In this document: in pieces, positions 62,398 to 64,000 of the stretch
Layout: every line of letters starts with the position of its first letter
Position numbering within the stretch: the first letter of the stretch is position 1
NCBI GenBank assembly: GCA_040255215.1
Contig: JBDZUM010000001.1
Span: forward strand, 1 to 64,000
DNA: 64,000 nucleotides
Reading direction: 5' to 3'
Source of the DNA: JAQSWP01 sp040255215
GTDB taxonomy: Bacteria > Pseudomonadota > Alphaproteobacteria > Reyranellales > JAQSWP01
Made by a program: the position numbers and the translations under genes
Notes under the pieces: model-generated
What the model was told of the DNA's origin: nothing
What the model saw: only the letters and a program-made list of their open reading frames with translations
The model's database searches: none

Positions 62398-63141
62398 TCA
62401 GCCGACGGCGCGCCGCTTCGCGGGATTGACGGCGGCGATTTCGGCCGCGATGGCCTCGGCGGCGGCGCGCGGCGAAGCCGCGTCCGTAATGGGACGGCCG
62501 ATGACGAGAAAATCGGCGCCCTTGCCCACCGCCTCGCCCGGCGTCATGACGCGCTTCTGGTCGCCGACGGCCGAACCGGCCGGGCGAATACCTGGCACCA
62601 CTAGAAGGAAATCGTCGCCGCAATCGGCGCGCAGTTCGACGATCTCGAGCGGCGAGCAGATCACCCCGTCCATGCCGTTATCGCGCGCCAGCGCGGCCAT
62701 GCGTCGGACCTGCTGCAGCGGGGCATGCGCCACGCCGATGGCCTGAAGATCGCTCTCGTCGAGGCTGGTCAGCACGGTGACGCCCAGCAGCTTGGGGCGC
62801 GGCACGCCCAATCTGGCCGACGCCTCCTCGGCCGCGTCGCGGGCGGCGCGCAGCATGGCCGGGCCGCCGGTGCAATGGATGGTCAGCAGGGTCGGCGCCA
62901 ACGGCGCCACCGCGCGCACCGCACCGGCCACGGTATTGGGAATGTCGTGCAGCTTGAGATCGAGGAACAGCGGGGTTTCGCGCCCGACCAGGCGGCGCAC
63001 CAGGTCCGGCCCGTGCGCCATGAAGAACTCCAGGCCCAGCTTGATACCGCCGACGGCGCCCCGCACCCCGTCGATCAGCCGGGCGGAGCGGCCGATATCG
63101 ACCGTATCGATGGCGCAATAGACCTTGTCCGCTCCGTCCAT
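62398..63141 (-). CDS. pyrF: Orotidine-5'-phosphate decarboxylase
   Basis: A 247-aa barrel enzyme producing UMP. The catalytic set is Lys34 (GGIKLGLEFF), and Asp61-Lys63-Asp66 in LFLDLKLHDIPNTV; the C-terminal phosphate site is VVPGIRPAGSAVGDQKRV. GGAGGGTGATC precedes the ATG at 63141. Cotranscribed with trpF. Confidence 0.96.
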   Translation of the reverse strand: MDGADKVYCAIDTVDIGRSARLIDGVRGAVGGIKLGLEFFMAHGPDLVRRLVGRETPLFLDLKLHDIPNTVAGAVRAVAPLAPTLLTIHCTGGPAMLRAARDAAEEASARLGVPRPKLLGVTVLTSLDESDLQAIGVAHAPLQQVRRMAALARDNGMDGVICSPLEIVELRADCGDDFLLVVPGIRPAGSAVGDQKRVMTPGEAVGKGADFLVIGRPITDAASPRAAAEAIAAEIAAVNPAKRRAVG

Positions 63142-63209
63142 GATCACCCTCCGCTCAAGCCCGCGCCGGGTATAAAGGCAGCGGGCCCGTGGGGCAAGAC
63201 GCACGGTCC

Positions 63210-64000
63210 TCAGGCCGGCAGCGGCGCCGCCAGCCCGGCCGCGCCGCCGACCCAGCCGGCGAAATCGTCCGGCGACACCCGCTCGGCCAGCATTGCGGCG
63301 AAACCCTCGCCTATCGCCGAGGCGAACTTGAAGCCGTGGCCCGAGCAGCAGGAGAGAGCCCAGCCGGCCGGGCCGATCCGGCTGGCGAGGAAATGCTCGC
63401 GCGGCTCGACGGTGTAGAAGCAGGTTTTCAGCCCGACGGTGCGGAAGGCATCGAAGTCGCGCAGCCGGCCGGCGCATTGCGCCAGGATGGCCTGCGCCTC
63501 TTCCGCCGCCGCTTCCCTATCCCGGTCGGGATCGCCGGTCAGGGTGAAGGAATGGTCGCCGATCTTCATGCCGGTGCCGCCACCGGGCCGGCCCGGCAGA
63601 TCGGGCGCGATCACTGGCGGCACCATGTAGAAGCCGGCGCCGTCGCCGATATCGAGCAGCATGGGATGGCGCGCCCAGGTCTCGGCCGTCGCCGCCGGCG
63701 GCTCGATATAGACCACCACCTGGCGCGACGGCATCAGTCGGCTGGCCATGGCCGGCGCCAGCCGGCCGATCCATGGGCCGGCACAGACCAGCACCAGATC
63801 ACCACTGACAATCTCGCCGTTTGCCAGGCGCAGGCGCGCCGCTTCGGCGTCGACCTCTGCGACCGGCGTCGCTTCACGTATCTGCACGCCCTGACCCTTC
63901 AGCCAGGCCGCCAGCGTCACGGTGATGCGGTCGGCCAGCAGCACGCCGCCGGAGCGGAGAAAGAAAGCCTGTTCGACCCCGTCCGGCGCGATCATGGGAA
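63210..64000 (-). CDS. FAD-dependent amine oxidoreductase, sarcosine oxidase/SolA-like (5' end outside window)
   Basis: The C-terminal 262 codons of a DAO-family flavoenzyme. Visible are LVLVCAGPWIGRLAP (flavin-linked strand), RQVVVYIEPP, CFYTVEPREHFLA and the FAD-contacting CCSGHGFKFASAIGE, a pattern of monomeric sarcosine oxidase and N-methyltryptophan oxidase, which bind FAD covalently through a cysteine in this region. The Rossmann start lies beyond position 64000. It would demethylate N-methyl amino acids to formaldehyde and hydrogen peroxide. Confidence 0.9.
   Translation of the reverse strand, partial: PMIAPDGVEQAFFLRSGGVLLADRITVTLAAWLKGQGVQIREATPVAEVDAEAARLRLANGEIVSGDLVLVCAGPWIGRLAPAMASRLMPSRQVVVYIEPPAATAETWARHPMLLDIGDGAGFYMVPPVIAPDLPGRPGGGTGMKIGDHSFTLTGDPDRDREAAAEEAQAILAQCAGRLRDFDAFRTVGLKTCFYTVEPREHFLASRIGPAGWALSCCSGHGFKFASAIGEGFAAMLAERVSPDDFAGWVGGAAGLAAPLPA

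Overview
The window is a 64 kb piece of a GC-rich alphaproteobacterial chromosome in draft state, with two 100-N gaps at 16941-17040 and 45303-45402. The alphaproteobacterial assignment rests on gene order: a ChvI/ChvG regulatory pair followed by hprK-rapZ-EIIA(Man)-HPr and ahcY; the AddB/AddA helicase-nuclease with tsaE, amgK and murU upstream and trxA downstream; and folC-accD-trpA-trpB-trpF-pyrF on the facing strand. A Rhodospirillales-like or related soil/water lineage is likely, but the sequence alone does not fix the genus. There are no rRNA genes, intact tRNAs, CRISPR arrays, IS elements or prophage blocks that I can support.

Layout. (1) 1-10.1 kb is an uptake and catabolism region: the end of a sulfonate/nitrate-type ABC importer, an APH-fold kinase, a complete TRAP transporter (dctP-Q-M) in one operon with an amidase and a tiny membrane protein, and on the opposite strand the two separate halves of a ThDP-dependent sulfopyruvate/phosphonopyruvate decarboxylase-like enzyme plus a 3-hydroxyisobutyrate-dehydrogenase-like reductase. 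(2) 10.3-20.4 kb is mixed: MAPEG protein, an inverted intergenic repeat, an RlmM-like rRNA methyltransferase, a lipoprotein hydrolase, an ABC ATPase without permease, a CHCC zinc-finger protein, polA (cut by a gap), GST, a PhyH-like dioxygenase, and a divergent AraC/MFS pair. (3) 20.4-26.4 kb is a lineage-specific island of unknown function: three tandem secreted paralogues, each with one cysteine near the N-terminus and one near the C-terminus, and three small polytopic membrane proteins. The divergent spacer between the two gene types is itself duplicated. (4) 26.5-35.6 kb holds a GH108-type muramidase behind a near-consensus promoter, a hydrolase/thioesterase pair, an AraC regulator, a membrane adenylate cyclase, pckA, a DUF533 protein and a HugZ-like protein. 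(5) 35.9-43.4 kb is the ChvI/ChvG-PTS(Ntr)-ahcY block, interrupted by a reversed AEC transporter; it contains a small gene behind a FixK/FNR-type box. (6) 43.5-52.5 kb runs tsaE-amgK-murU-addB-addA-trxA, ending in a strong terminator. (7) 52.5-56.7 kb is inserted between trxA and folC and carries two secreted proteins built from five copies of one Cys-paired domain, plus an amidase. (8) 56.8-64 kb is the folC-accD-trpA-trpB / trpF-pyrF operon region with a reversed ASCH gene inside, then a truncated flavin-dependent amine oxidase.

Functional links. PckA (gluconeogenesis), the HprK/EIIA/HPr regulatory PTS and ChvI/ChvG are commonly clustered in alphaproteobacteria and connect carbon/nitrogen status to envelope signalling. 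AmgK and MurU form a cell-wall sugar recycling pair. AddAB is the RecBCD-equivalent break-processing nuclease. The most novel material is the pair of unrelated-looking secreted Cys-paired families at 20-26 kb and 52-55 kb, and the candidate C3 acid/sulfonate catabolic cassette at 2.9-10.1 kb.
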